Source: Chitinophaga costaii (GTDB lineage Bacteria > Bacteroidota > Bacteroidia > Chitinophagales > Chitinophagaceae). Taken from it: 64,000 nt of DNA. The stretch is taken from positions 62,001 through 126,000 of the forward strand of contig NZ_FMAR01000009.1 of assembly GCF_900094705.1 (NCBI RefSeq). The letters run 5' to 3'. Of the stretch, positions 6,675-16,215 are shown in pieces. A program made the position numbers and the translations under genes. The notes below the pieces were generated by a model, which was given only the letters and a program-made list of their open reading frames with translations, was not told where the DNA came from and ran no database searches. Numbering within the stretch: position 1 is the stretch's first letter; each line of letters starts with the position of its first letter.

Positions 6675-8474
6675 ATGCAAGCGTTAAGCTTTTATTTTCC
6701 AGCCGGTATCTTTGTACAGGCGTTGTGCCATACCCTGTTGCATTCGCTCTGGCAGGGCCTATTACTGGCAGTACTAGCAGGCACTATTATGTTGGCCACC
6801 CGCCAATGCAAGGCTTCTAGTCGTTACTACCTGCTGGTAAGCAGCCTGGGGCTTTTTACCGTTGGCACCCTCCTTACTTTTGTAATAGAGATGATAACGC
6901 TGCAACCCGCGCCCATACCGGCTACCAGCGCCCAGGTCTTGCACGGCCTGGCCTCCCCCGCTCCTACGGAAGTGGCCACGCTGCCAGCCAATGATGTTAC
7001 CCAGGCCCTCCTGCAATTTATCAATGGCCACGCGGCGCAGGTAGTAATGGTCTGGTTCCTGTTCATCTGCATTAAAAGCATACGTATGCTTACCGGCCTG
7101 CTTCATGTACAATCGCTGCGCACCCGGCATACCACTCCCCCACCCCCGCAGTGGGCGGAAAAGGTGTCGGCACTGGCCTTACAGCTTCGTATATCCCGGC
7201 CCGTTATCCTGCTGGAATCTACGCTGGCAAAAGTACCCATCGCGCTCGGACACCTGAAACCTATGATACTGCTGCCCGCCGGGCTGCTCTCCAATATGCC
7301 GACAGCGGCCATTGAAGCCATCTTACTTCATGAACTGGCCCATATTAAACGCAGGGACTATCTCATCAACTTATTGCAATATGGCGTGGAGATCATCTTT
7401 TTCTTTAACCCCGCCGTAAACTGGATTTCCGCGCTGATTAAAGCAGAGCGGGAAAACTGTTGCGACGATATGGTGATGCGCCACACCCAAAGCAAAGCGG
7501 TATACATTCAGGCGCTGGTGTCTTGCCAGGAGTATGGCCACCCGGAACTGGCCATGGGCCTGCCCGGCAGCCGCAATACCCTGCTGGCCCGGGTTAAAAG
7601 GCTGGTCAATGATCACAACCATTCCCTGAATACCATGGAAAAAACCTTGCTCAGCCTTTGCCTGGTAAGTGCTGGCATGCTGCTGATGGCCTTCCCCGGC
7701 AATGCGGCCCGCAAACTGGCTTATACACCCAATACCGGCAAAGCAATTATCACTACAACGACCACTACAACGGTAACGAATACACGTAATAAGGACATGC
7801 ACGGGTTTTACCCATCTATCGCTACCCGGCAACCGGATACTGCCCATCGCTATCCGGTAAAGAGCATGGGTATTGTACAAAATCCAGCGGCGGCACCTTA
7901 CAATAGCTACGTTGCTGCCCTACCGTACGACACTACGCCTTATCACCACGATGGTTACCAACCGGCACATGGCAAATCGTCTCCACCTATTCCACCGGTT
8001 CCACCGGTACCACCCGTTCCGACGGTTCCACCCGTTCCGCCTGTTCCGCCAGTACCACCTGTTCCGCCGGTTCCGCCCGTACCACCAGTACCTCAAACTG
8101 CCTTGTCTGCCCTGCCGGCAATTACTTTACCTATTCCCATTGGAACAACTATTCCCGTGGCCGTGGTAACGCCCACCACCCCTATTACCGGCATTCCTGA
8201 ACCGCAGGCACCTGCCATGAGGCAACAGCAGCACAAAGCCGGCGAAGCCATTATTACCCCTGACCAGGAAGGAAATTTAATAACAGACAAGGTAATACAC
8301 GATCTCGTCACCCAGGGCCTGATCAAAAAAAGCAATTCCTTGTCTTTTAAATTAAACAATACGGAATTTATTGTGAACAACCAGCACATGCCTGCAAACA
8401 TAGCCCGGCAGTTTGCCAACAAATATGTACCCTCCAACGGCTGGACATTGGAATATCATTACAACCTCCAATAA
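6675..8474 (+). CDS. BlaR1-like M56 family membrane metallopeptidase with Pro-Val repeat
   Basis: A 599-residue inner-membrane protein. Membrane segments are visible at about 20-40, 54-74, 121-139 and near 318-336. The zinc site is HELAH at 219-223 with the downstream acidic ligand in ERENCCDD (Glu258 or Glu260), as in M56 peptidases. Unlike true BlaR1 it has no penicillin-binding sensor domain: after the last membrane helix come about 100 polar residues, then a Pro-Pro-Val repeat (437-473) and a short C-terminal domain ending at residue 599. The signal is therefore probably not a beta-lactam bound covalently. It is paired with the BlaI-type repressor and presumably cleaves it or triggers its cleavage. 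Confidence 0.88.
   Translation: MQALSFYFPAGIFVQALCHTLLHSLWQGLLLAVLAGTIMLATRQCKASSRYYLLVSSLGLFTVGTLLTFVIEMITLQPAPIPATSAQVLHGLASPAPTEVATLPANDVTQALLQFINGHAAQVVMVWFLFICIKSIRMLTGLLHVQSLRTRHTTPPPPQWAEKVSALALQLRISRPVILLESTLAKVPIALGHLKPMILLPAGLLSNMPTAAIEAILLHELAHIKRRDYLINLLQYGVEIIFFFNPAVNWISALIKAERENCCDDMVMRHTQSKAVYIQALVSCQEYGHPELAMGLPGSRNTLLARVKRLVNDHNHSLNTMEKTLLSLCLVSAGMLLMAFPGNAARKLAYTPNTGKAIITTTTTTTVTNTRNKDMHGFYPSIATRQPDTAHRYPVKSMGIVQNPAAAPYNSYVAALPYDTTPYHHDGYQPAHGKSSPPIPPVPPVPPVPTVPPVPPVPPVPPVPPVPPVPPVPQTALSALPAITLPIPIGTTIPVAVVTPTTPITGIPEPQAPAMRQQQHKAGEAIITPDQEGNLITDKVIHDLVTQGLIKKSNSLSFKLNNTEFIVNNQHMPANIARQFANKYVPSNGWTLEYHYNLQ
7983..8093 (+). repeat. In-gene tandem repeat coding for Pro-Pro-Val
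   Basis: About twelve degenerate 9-base units of the type CCACCGGTT encode PPVPPVPP-type sequence at residues 437-473 of the BlaR1-like protein. Codon third positions vary, so the protein repeat is better conserved than the DNA. A polyproline spacer crossing the periplasm or binding peptidoglycan-associated partners is plausible. Copy number is likely to vary between strains. Confidence 0.85.
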
Positions 8475-8567
8475 GTTTTTCATAGATTATCCTGGCACCA
8501 TTCCACACTGCCACCCTGCGCCGTGCGGGTAAGGCATGCCCTTTTACCTTCTTAAAATCATTATTAC

Positions 8568-11006
8568 ATGGTTCAAAAAATTATGGTCCTGCTGACCACC
8601 GGGATAGCCATGTTTATACCCGCCGTTCATGCACAGTCCGTAAGCGGGCTGGTGACAGACCAGCAACAACAACCGGCCCTGGCCGCCACCATAGCCTTGT
8701 TGCGCAACAGCGACAGCAGCCTGATAAAGACCACGCTGCCCGATGATAATGGACGATTCAGCTTCCCCCACCTCCCCCCTGCTTCCTACCACATACGGAT
8801 TAGTATGATGGGTTATAAAACTTATAACAGCCCTGATTTTATATTGGATAAAAACCAGGAATACAAATTACCCGCCGTAAGCCTGCTGCAGCAAGATGCC
8901 CAGCTTAAAGCAGTAGCCGTAACGGCGCAAAGACCCTTTATAGAAAAAAAGATAGACCGAACCGTGGTGAATGTGGATGCACTGATCAGCAACGCCGGTA
9001 GCAGTGCACTGGAGGTGTTGGAAAAATCGCCCGGCGTATCCATAGACCAGGAAGGCAGCATTAGCCTGAAAGGAAAAAGCAACGTGATGATCTACGTGAA
9101 CGACAAGCCCACCTACCTCTCCGGCGCCGATCTAGAAAGCTACCTGCGATCCCTGCCTGCGTCCTCCATTGACGCCATTGAACTGATGCCCAACCCTCCC
9201 GCATCCTATGATGCTGCCGGCACCGGTGGTATTATTAATATCCGCCTGAAACGCAACAAGAACAAGGGTTTTAATGGCAACTTGAATGCTGCATTTACCC
9301 AAGGACGGTACGCTAATTCTTCCAACAGTTTTAATTTCACTTACCGCAACCAGCAACTAAATGTAACCGGCAACTTTGGTTATACATTTAATAACGGCTA
9401 TAGCGCCCTCGACATCAACCGGCGCTTTCACGACAGCGTGGGCGAAACAACCCATTATTTCCTGCAACATAATTTCATTGCACGCCATGCACAATCGTTC
9501 AACGAAAAAATTGGGGTAGACTTTTATGCCTCCGCAAAAAGTACCCTGGGCCTGGTACTCACTGGCACGCAAAACCCCTCCAACAGTAACAACGATAATA
9601 CCAGCCGCCTGCAAGACGCCTCCCAAACGCCCGATTCCAGTATTCACGCGCTAAACAATATTCATCACCGTTTTAATAACGTTGGCATTAACCTCAACTA
9701 TCGCCACCAGTACGATAAAAATGGCCGGGAGCTTACGGTAGACGTGGATTACCTGCGTTACAACACCGGCAGTAACGAAGTGTACGATAATTACAGTTTC
9801 CTCCCGGAACAAGCCTTGCCCTACGCCAACGACCAGCTCACCGGGCAGGTGCCGGCCCACCTGGATATTTTTGCGGGCAAAATAGCGTACACCCACCCGT
9901 TTAAAAGCGGCTACAAACTAGCAGGTGGGCTTAAAAGCAGCTATACCAGCACCGACAATCTGGCCAAATATTATAACCGCGTGGATGGCGAATACCTGCC
10001 AGACTACGACAAAAGCAATCATTTCCTGTACCACGAAAATATTAATGCCGGTTATCTGAACGTAAACAAGGACTATAAAAAATGGTCGGTGCAGGCCGGC
10101 CTGCGTTTGGAAAACACGGTGTCTATCGGCCACCAACTGGGCAATGCGGAGAAAAACGATTCCTCCTTTAACCGTAATTACACTGGTATTTTCCCCACCT
10201 TTTATGTGTCGTACAAGCTGGATACAGCCTCCAATAATGTGCTGGCACTGAATTATGGCCGCCGCATAGACCGGCCTTACTACGAGCAACTGAACCCTTT
10301 CATTTCCCCGTTGGATAAATTCACGTACTATGTGGGCAATCCTTACCTACGGCCATCTTACATGCAAAGCATAGCGCTGTCGCATACCTACAAGAGCAAG
10401 CTTACTACCACGCTTTCCTATACACACGTTAAAGACGATATGAACGAAACTATAGCGATCGTGAACGGTATTTACTACAGCCGGCCGGGCAATATCGGTT
10501 CCCAAACAATGATGGAAATTAATGTAGACGCCCAGCAAGGACTGGGTAAAGTGGTGAACTTGCACCTGTATGCACAACTCACTTATCTGCACTCCCGCAG
10601 CATCTTTTACACCGGCATACTAGATAATCAAAGTACCTTTACCATGATCATGCCCACGGTTACGGTTACACTGCCCAAAGACTGGGCCTTGCAGGCCGAT
10701 GGGCGTTACCAGAGTACCGTTACCTCGGCACAGTTTATCCTGGGCCGGCGCGGCGCTGTAAATCTTGGGGTTTCCAAAAAACTGTCACCCAACGCCACGA
10801 TAAAATGCAGCGCACAGGATATTTTTAAGACACAAATCAATACCGGTATTATCAATAACCTGGCCCTCACTGATGCACAATGGCGCAACGTAAGCGACAC
10901 CCGCCGCATCACCCTCTCCTTTACCTACCGTTTTGGAAAAGCCATCAGCGACCAGCGCAAACATGAGGACAATAGTGCGGAGAGTGAAATGAACCGCGTA
11001 AGATAA
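8568..11006 (+). CDS. Outer-membrane beta-barrel receptor, TonB-dependent type (OMP_b-brl_3-like)
   Basis: An 812-residue outer-membrane protein with a signal peptide ending near residue 22 (VHAQS). Residues about 24-105 form a carboxypeptidase-regulatory-like beta sandwich (VSGLVTDQQQQPALAATIAL ... GRFSFPHLPPASYHIRISM). A plug-like domain follows (about 120-225: VLEKSPGVSIDQEGSISLKG, YDAAGTGGIINIRLK), then a long barrel with alternating aromatic strands. The C-terminus is KHEDNSAESEMNRVR rather than an aromatic barrel end, so a short tail follows the last strand (RITLSFTYRF). The ligand is unknown. It starts 93 bases after the BlaR1-like gene and may belong to its regulon. A paralog is truncated at the right edge of the window. 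Confidence 0.85.
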   Translation: MVQKIMVLLTTGIAMFIPAVHAQSVSGLVTDQQQQPALAATIALLRNSDSSLIKTTLPDDNGRFSFPHLPPASYHIRISMMGYKTYNSPDFILDKNQEYKLPAVSLLQQDAQLKAVAVTAQRPFIEKKIDRTVVNVDALISNAGSSALEVLEKSPGVSIDQEGSISLKGKSNVMIYVNDKPTYLSGADLESYLRSLPASSIDAIELMPNPPASYDAAGTGGIINIRLKRNKNKGFNGNLNAAFTQGRYANSSNSFNFTYRNQQLNVTGNFGYTFNNGYSALDINRRFHDSVGETTHYFLQHNFIARHAQSFNEKIGVDFYASAKSTLGLVLTGTQNPSNSNNDNTSRLQDASQTPDSSIHALNNIHHRFNNVGINLNYRHQYDKNGRELTVDVDYLRYNTGSNEVYDNYSFLPEQALPYANDQLTGQVPAHLDIFAGKIAYTHPFKSGYKLAGGLKSSYTSTDNLAKYYNRVDGEYLPDYDKSNHFLYHENINAGYLNVNKDYKKWSVQAGLRLENTVSIGHQLGNAEKNDSSFNRNYTGIFPTFYVSYKLDTASNNVLALNYGRRIDRPYYEQLNPFISPLDKFTYYVGNPYLRPSYMQSIALSHTYKSKLTTTLSYTHVKDDMNETIAIVNGIYYSRPGNIGSQTMMEINVDAQQGLGKVVNLHLYAQLTYLHSRSIFYTGILDNQSTFTMIMPTVTVTLPKDWALQADGRYQSTVTSAQFILGRRGAVNLGVSKKLSPNATIKCSAQDIFKTQINTGIINNLALTDAQWRNVSDTRRITLSFTYRFGKAISDQRKHEDNSAESEMNRVR

Positions 11007-11035
11007 AAGCATAGCAATAAGAATACTACATCGCC

Positions 11036-11084
11036 AGCAATCCGGTAACAGGGATCCGCCAGTCCTGTTGCCGATTGCTTTTTT
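11036..11084 (+). terminator. Rho-independent terminator after the outer-membrane receptor gene
   Basis: AGCAATCCGGTAACAGG pairs with CCTGTTGCCGATTGCT around a 10-base loop, with one bulged base, and is followed by six T. It lies 30 bases after the stop codon at 11006. Confidence 0.8.
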
Positions 11085-11124
11085 GGGGGCTATACATTAA
11101 CTTGGGTACATAACCTCCACCATC

Positions 11125-12579
11125 ATGAAAAAGAGCGCTGTACTATTGTTATATGCCCTCAACACGGCGTCTATCGCATTTCCCCAAAAACCGGTGCTTC
11201 CGGGCATCGACAGCATTATTACTGCCGGCATCATTGCACCCGGTGCGCCCTTGCCCTATACCAGCCTTGCTGCCCGCATGAAGTCCCGTCGCGTGAACGG
11301 CCTAAGCATCACCGTGATCGATCAGGGTAATATTGCCTGGAGTAAAGGTTTCGGACTAGCCAATGCTGATGATCCGCAGGATACCGTTAGCCCACAAACA
11401 CTTTTCCAAATGGGTTCTATCGGTAAATTATTAACCGCCATAACAGTGCTGCATTTGGTGCGGGAACATAAAATCTCCCTGGACGAAGATGTGAACAATA
11501 AACTACAAAGCTGGAAAGTGCCTGTCAACGATCATACTGCCCAACATCCTGTAACCGTACGTAACTTGCTCTCCCATTCTGCCGGACTGACCGACGAATA
11601 CGGATTTGAGGGCTACTATCCACACACGGAACTACCTACTTTATTGCAGATACTAAACGCACAAAAACCTGCTAACAACGAAAAACCCTTGCGGGTAAAT
11701 AAAGTACCCGGCACGGTAGAGTTGTATTCAGGTGGTGGGTATGTAATATTGCAGCAACTGGTGGAAGATCTAACCGGGCAATCCTTTGCGGGATACGTTA
11801 CCCAAACAGTTTTGCAGCCTTTGCAAATGACTCATACTACTTACAACTATTACCCCGATGAAAGTGGCGCGCACATTGCTACCGGCCATGAAAGCAATGG
11901 CAAAACCGATCCTAAACGCAGGTACAACGTATATCCTGAAATGGCACCAGCAGGTCCCTGGACCACGCCGGAAGACATAGCCCGTCTGCTGCTGGAAATA
12001 CAGGCCGCCGCCAATGGCCGGTCCGATAAGATACTGGACAGCACTTTGGCAAGGACCATGCTTACGCCGCAGATCAATAACATGGGTCTGGGTCCACACC
12101 TGAGTGGCGCGGCGGCAGTACAGGCTTTTTGGCATGCAGGTAATACCGCCGGCTTTGTATGCCTTGCCTATGGCCTGCCTTATAACGGGCAGGGAGCAGT
12201 GGTAATGACTAATTCGGATGGAGGTGAATGGCTGTCGCTCGAAATTATACGGAGCATTGCCCGGGCCTATCACTGGCCGGTAATGCAACCCTATACATTA
12301 CAACCCCTGAACGATAGTACCATGGCCGCTTTCAGCGGAAACTACGCAACGGACAGGGGTAAAATAAGCATTACCGCCAAAGCAGGTAACCTATTCCTAA
12401 AAACGGGTACCGGACAAAACCTGCCACTGCTCTATCTTGGCGGGGATAGCTGCACCATCCGGGACGCTACAGATAAATTCAGGCTGGTATTGGATCGCAG
12501 CAACAGTGGCGCGGTAAGCGGCCTTCATATTTACCAGCATGCAGGCAGCGGCAACATGGTTTTCACCAAACTATTGTAA
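11125..12579 (+). CDS. Serine hydrolase, class C beta-lactamase/esterase family
   Basis: A 484-residue secreted protein with an N-terminal signal sequence (MKKSAVLLLYALNTASIAF). The catalytic SxxK is Ser98-Ile-Gly-Lys101. The second motif is Tyr201-Ser-Gly in ELYSGGGY, replacing the usual YxN. The third is HAG at 337-339, replacing KTG. These variants are common in esterases and peptidases of the family and argue against a classical beta-lactamase. Residues after about 400 form a small C-terminal beta domain (FSGNYATDRGKISI). It is downstream of the BlaI/BlaR1 genes but separated from them by a receptor gene and a terminator. Confidence 0.88.
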   Translation: MKKSAVLLLYALNTASIAFPQKPVLPGIDSIITAGIIAPGAPLPYTSLAARMKSRRVNGLSITVIDQGNIAWSKGFGLANADDPQDTVSPQTLFQMGSIGKLLTAITVLHLVREHKISLDEDVNNKLQSWKVPVNDHTAQHPVTVRNLLSHSAGLTDEYGFEGYYPHTELPTLLQILNAQKPANNEKPLRVNKVPGTVELYSGGGYVILQQLVEDLTGQSFAGYVTQTVLQPLQMTHTTYNYYPDESGAHIATGHESNGKTDPKRRYNVYPEMAPAGPWTTPEDIARLLLEIQAAANGRSDKILDSTLARTMLTPQINNMGLGPHLSGAAAVQAFWHAGNTAGFVCLAYGLPYNGQGAVVMTNSDGGEWLSLEIIRSIARAYHWPVMQPYTLQPLNDSTMAAFSGNYATDRGKISITAKAGNLFLKTGTGQNLPLLYLGGDSCTIRDATDKFRLVLDRSNSGAVSGLHIYQHAGSGNMVFTKLL

Positions 12580-13119
12580 CAAACGTTTCAGACGCAAACG
12601 TATAAATTGTTGTAAAAGAATAGGATATACATTGTACATCCCATTGCTCAGCAGCAGTAGCAACGCCCACTTCCAGCACCGGCCACTTACTGCATGTACA
12701 GAAAGCGCCCCAAAAAGCAGCAACATACCCAGGTGAAAACGCTCAAACATATACGAGGCCGACAGTTGCTTGCGTACCGTGGCCTTGTCGTACACAATTC
12801 GGTATGCCGGATAGCGGCGGCGAATCAGGCGGTTGACCATGCCCCCGTGCTGCACATAGTCCTGTATAACATCTACGCCCAAACGATGATACCATTCAGG
12901 GCGTTTGCTCAGTGAGACAAAATCCATTACAGCCGGCCTCAGCGTATAAGGCAACCCCCAAAGCGGAAGAATGACCCATAACCAGGAAGGTAGCATAAAA
13001 TGATCATAATAATAAAACGCGGGTACAAGGTGCATCGCAGACCAGATCAGGTAAGGCAAGGTATTGTACAGGGCCGCCAGCCATTGCGGCTGCAATATGA
13101 ACTGCTCTTTAGGTGGCAT
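12571..13119 (-). CDS. Membrane protein resembling glycosyl-4,4'-diaponeurosporenoate acyltransferase (CrtO-like)
   Basis: A 182-residue membrane protein with hydrophobic segments at about 14-36, 42-58 and 130-160. The central HHGGxxNRxIRR-like segment here reads QHGGMVNRLIRRRYP. The C-terminal segment NVYPILLQQFIRLRLKRLL resembles the ending of staphylococcal CrtO-type acyltransferases (NVP-II-QRYNRxRL). The assignment rests on these two patterns and could be wrong. No carotenoid genes are nearby. Its 3' end overlaps the convergent serine hydrolase gene by 9 bases. Confidence 0.5.
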   Translation of the reverse strand: MPPKEQFILQPQWLAALYNTLPYLIWSAMHLVPAFYYYDHFMLPSWLWVILPLWGLPYTLRPAVMDFVSLSKRPEWYHRLGVDVIQDYVQHGGMVNRLIRRRYPAYRIVYDKATVRKQLSASYMFERFHLGMLLLFGALSVHAVSGRCWKWALLLLLSNGMYNVYPILLQQFIRLRLKRLLQ

Positions 13120-13355
13120 TAGAAGCGTGGAATTTAAATGTTTCGAATGTGTTGATAAATGAATGAACTTACGCGTAAATGGCTAAAATAGGCATTCGCT
13201 TGCAGGAAATGGAAGGCGGAGAGCAATTTCCAGTCATTTGTCCAGACAGGTTTGCAAAATATGGGAATGCGCCGTACCTTATCAACCCGGGTGGATGCCC
13301 GGCGTAATGCATCGTGTTTTTTATTTGCTAACAAACTATGCTTTTTGTAATCGTC

Positions 13356-15278
13356 ATGAAAAAACTAACACTGCTTATCGCGGCCAGCCTGTGGGCCGCC
13401 GGCGTCTTTGCACAGCAGGCGCCCATTGCCATTATTCCGCAGCCCGTACAGCTCACCGCTTCCGGCGGTTCCTTTACCCTGCCTTCCAGCATCCGCATTG
13501 CCACGCCTGATGCGGTAAAAACCAAACCGGTCACCGATTTCCTGCAAAAGCGATTGGGTACGCCCACCGGGTACGCCGTTACCACGCAGGGCATTGGCGT
13601 AAAGACCGGCGAGCTGGCCACGATTGTTTTGCGGCTCAATGCGAAAAAAGCAGCGCCCCTGGGCAATGAAGGCTACCAACTGAGCGTAACGCCACAAGGC
13701 GTAACCATTACAGCCAACGAGCCGGCTGGCCTTTTTTACGGTGCCCAAACATTGGTACAATTGATGCCCCCCGCTATTGAAAGCAATGTAGCCGTGCCCA
13801 ATGTAGCCTGGCTGCTGCCGGCCGTAGAGATCACCGACTACCCGCGTTATGCGTGGAGAGGGCTGATGCTGGATGTATCCCGCCATTTTTTCAAAAAAGA
13901 AGACGTAGAGGCTTATATTGATCAGATGTCGCGCTACAAATTCAATCTGTTTCACTGGCACCTGACCGATGATGAAGGATGGCGCATAGAGATCAAAAGC
14001 CTGCCCAACCTCACCAAGAAAGGCGCTTACAACCTGGATAAAACCGGGGAGTTTGGCAACTTTTCTCCCGAGCCAGCCGATGCGCCTCGCACCGCTGGCG
14101 GGTTTTATACCCAGGAGGATATTAAAGAAGTCATTCAATACGCGAAAGACCGTTTTGTAAACATACTGCCCGAAATTGAAGCCCCAGGTCACAGCCTGGC
14201 CGCCGTGGCCTCTTATCCTGAAATATCCTGCACACCAGGTGCAGATAAATACCAGGTGCGCAGCGGCGAAACCGGTTTCATGGAATGGACAGACAGTGGC
14301 ATCGTAGCCACCATAGACAATACCATGTGTCCGGCCAATGAAAACACGTATAAATTTCTGGACAAAGTATTTACGGAAGTAGCAGCCCTCTTCCCGTTTG
14401 AATACATCCACATTGGTGGCGATGAATGCGCCAAAACCTTCTGGAAAAAAAGTGAAGCCATCACTGCATTGATGAAAAAAGAACACCTTACCTCCTATGA
14501 AGAAGTACAGAGTTATTTCGAAAAACGGGTGGTGAAAATAGTAAATGCCAAGGGCAAAAAGGTTATTGGCTGGGACGAAATATTGGAAGGCGGCCTGGCG
14601 CCCGGTGCAGCCGTGATGAGCTGGCGCGGGGAAAAAGGCGGCGTAGAAGGTACCCGCCTGAAACACGATGTAGTGATGAGCCCCACCACGTATGGCTACC
14701 TAGATTATATGCAGGGCGATGAGGTGATAGAACCACACGTGTATGCCACCCTGCGCCTGAACAAAGCCTACCAGTTTGAACCGGTACCCGATAGCGCCGA
14801 TGCCGCCTACATCCGCGGCGGACAGGCCAACCTATGGACGGAACAGGTGTACAACCTGCGTCACGCCGAATATATGACCTGGCCCAGGGCCTTTGCCATT
14901 TCAGAATCGGTATGGACACCCAAGGCTTTAAAAAACTGGGACCTGTTTGAAACCCGGGTGGAAGCCCATATGAAACGCTTCGATTCGGCCAACGTGAAAT
15001 ATGCGCCCAGTATATTTGACCCCAGCTTTACCGCGAAAAAAGATGCCGATGGCAAACTACTGATTGAAATGGCCACGGAAGTGAAAGACCTTGATATTTA
15101 TTACAGCTTCGACAACTCTTTCCCCGACCGTTTCTACCCGAAGTACACGGCGCCCCTGGTCCCACCCAAAGATGCGAAGGTGCTGAAGGTAATTACCTAT
15201 CGCGGTACCCAGCCCATTGGCCGTATGATCACCATGCCGGTGGCCACCCTGCAAAAAAGACTGGAACACCAACCATAA
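13356..15278 (+). CDS. Beta-N-acetylhexosaminidase, glycoside hydrolase family 20
   Basis: A 640-residue secreted enzyme. A signal peptide (MKKLTLLIAASLWAAGVFAQ) precedes a GH20b-like alpha/beta domain (about 25-160), then the catalytic TIM barrel from YPRYAWRGLMLDVSRHFF onward. The catalytic pair is Asp356-Glu357 in HIGGDE, with FNLFHWHLTDDEGWR and the tryptophan-lined segment QANLWTEQVYN forming the sugar pocket. The C-terminal part, about 560-630, is a small CHB_HEX_C-like beta domain. It removes terminal GlcNAc or GalNAc from chitin oligomers or glycans by substrate-assisted catalysis. The start is placed at MKK rather than six codons earlier because this gives a clean signal peptide. Confidence 0.95.
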   Translation: MKKLTLLIAASLWAAGVFAQQAPIAIIPQPVQLTASGGSFTLPSSIRIATPDAVKTKPVTDFLQKRLGTPTGYAVTTQGIGVKTGELATIVLRLNAKKAAPLGNEGYQLSVTPQGVTITANEPAGLFYGAQTLVQLMPPAIESNVAVPNVAWLLPAVEITDYPRYAWRGLMLDVSRHFFKKEDVEAYIDQMSRYKFNLFHWHLTDDEGWRIEIKSLPNLTKKGAYNLDKTGEFGNFSPEPADAPRTAGGFYTQEDIKEVIQYAKDRFVNILPEIEAPGHSLAAVASYPEISCTPGADKYQVRSGETGFMEWTDSGIVATIDNTMCPANENTYKFLDKVFTEVAALFPFEYIHIGGDECAKTFWKKSEAITALMKKEHLTSYEEVQSYFEKRVVKIVNAKGKKVIGWDEILEGGLAPGAAVMSWRGEKGGVEGTRLKHDVVMSPTTYGYLDYMQGDEVIEPHVYATLRLNKAYQFEPVPDSADAAYIRGGQANLWTEQVYNLRHAEYMTWPRAFAISESVWTPKALKNWDLFETRVEAHMKRFDSANVKYAPSIFDPSFTAKKDADGKLLIEMATEVKDLDIYYSFDNSFPDRFYPKYTAPLVPPKDAKVLKVITYRGTQPIGRMITMPVATLQKRLEHQP

Positions 15279-15299
15279 ATTCCTTAAATTTTTTAAACG

Positions 15300-15339
15300 A
15301 AGCGGCGCCATCTCCTCCCGGAATTGGCGCCGCTTTTTT
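15300..15339 (+). terminator. Rho-independent terminator after the GH20 gene
   Basis: AAGCGGCGCCA at 15300-15310 pairs perfectly with TGGCGCCGCTT at 15325-15335, followed by a T run. It lies 21 bases after the GH20 stop codon. Confidence 0.9.
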
Positions 15340-15385
15340 CGTGTAATTGCCACCCTACTTACCCGCCCGGTATGAAAAAAGCCCT

Positions 15386-15393
15386 TATTTTTG
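15386..15393 (+). promoter_or_regulatory. -7 box very close to the metallo-hydrolase start
   Basis: TATTTTTG matches TAnnTTTG and ends only 6 bases before the ATG at 15400. A transcript starting about 7 bases downstream of this box would begin at or next to the start codon, giving a leaderless or nearly leaderless mRNA. Confidence 0.5.
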
Positions 15394-15399
15394 TGGACT

Positions 15400-16215
15400 A
15401 TGTCACTATTCATCACCTCCCTGAATTCCGGCAGTAATGGCAATTGCTATTACATCGGTAACCAGGAAGAGGCCATACTCGTAGATGTTGGAATTTCGTG
15501 CAGGGAAACGGAAAAGCGCATGCAGCGCCTGGGGCTATCTATGAAAACGGTGAAGGCTATCTTCGTTTCGCACGAGCATAGTGATCATATTACCGGCATA
15601 CCGGTGCTGTCCCGCAAATACCAACTGCCCGTTTACATTACTGCCGGCACCCTGCACCAGGGGGGCCTGGAACTGGCGGCAGAGCGGGTACATTCCTTTT
15701 CGGCACATGTACCGGTGCAGATAGGCGCGCTACAGGTGACCGCCTTCCCCAAATTGCATGATGCCGCAGATCCCCATAGTTTTATTGTGCGCAACCAGGA
15801 AGTAACCATCGGCATTTTTACAGACATTGGCCAGCCCTGTGCACAGCTCACCGCCTATTTTAAAATGTGCCATGCTGCTTTTTTGGAGGCTAATTATGAT
15901 GAAAACATGCTGCTCAACGGGCGTTATCCCTGGATGCTCAAAAACCGCATCCGTGGCGGGCGGGGCCACCTTTCAAATGCGCAGGCACTTTCCCTTTTCT
16001 GCGAACACAAACCGCCATTTATGAGTCATTTACTGCTTGCACATTTATCCAAAGACAACAACGATCCTTCCCTGGTGGAGCAGCTATTCCGCCCCCATGC
16101 CCGGGGTACAGAGATCGTGGTAGCATCGCGTTACGCAGCAACCGCCCTCTACTATATTACTGCAGCACCTGGCACGTCGAAGGAAGGCCAGCGCAAACAA
16201 TTGTCTTTATTTTAG
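15400..16215 (+). CDS. MBL-fold metallo-hydrolase, YycJ/WalJ type
   Basis: A 271-residue cytosolic metallo-beta-lactamase-fold protein. It opens MSLFITSLNSGSNGNCYYIG, typical of the YycJ/WalJ group, and carries the HxHxDH zinc motif HEHSDH at 58-63. Later ligands are likely the His of KLHDAADPHSF, the Asp of FTDIGQ and the His of LLAHLSKDNND. Members are implicated in exonucleolytic DNA processing and cell-wall control. It is a single gene between two terminators and the convergent 16207 gene, whose end overlaps it by 9 bases. Confidence 0.88.
   Translation: MSLFITSLNSGSNGNCYYIGNQEEAILVDVGISCRETEKRMQRLGLSMKTVKAIFVSHEHSDHITGIPVLSRKYQLPVYITAGTLHQGGLELAAERVHSFSAHVPVQIGALQVTAFPKLHDAADPHSFIVRNQEVTIGIFTDIGQPCAQLTAYFKMCHAAFLEANYDENMLLNGRYPWMLKNRIRGGRGHLSNAQALSLFCEHKPPFMSHLLLAHLSKDNNDPSLVEQLFRPHARGTEIVVASRYAATALYYITAAPGTSKEGQRKQLSLF

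Noticed and set aside
7983..8093. Tandem 9-base units considered as a CRISPR or minisatellite
   Set aside because: The units have no spacers and stay in frame within the BlaR1-like gene, coding Pro-Pro-Val. It is a protein repeat.
11125..12579. Calling the serine hydrolase a beta-lactamase because BlaI/BlaR1 genes are close
   Set aside because: The second and third motifs are YSG and HAG rather than YxN and KTG, and a receptor gene and terminator separate it from the regulators.
13365..14666. Long leftward open frame opposite the GH20 gene
   Set aside because: It is the antisense shadow of a clear GH20 enzyme. Its translation is rich in Phe, Gly and His without domain motifs or a signal sequence.
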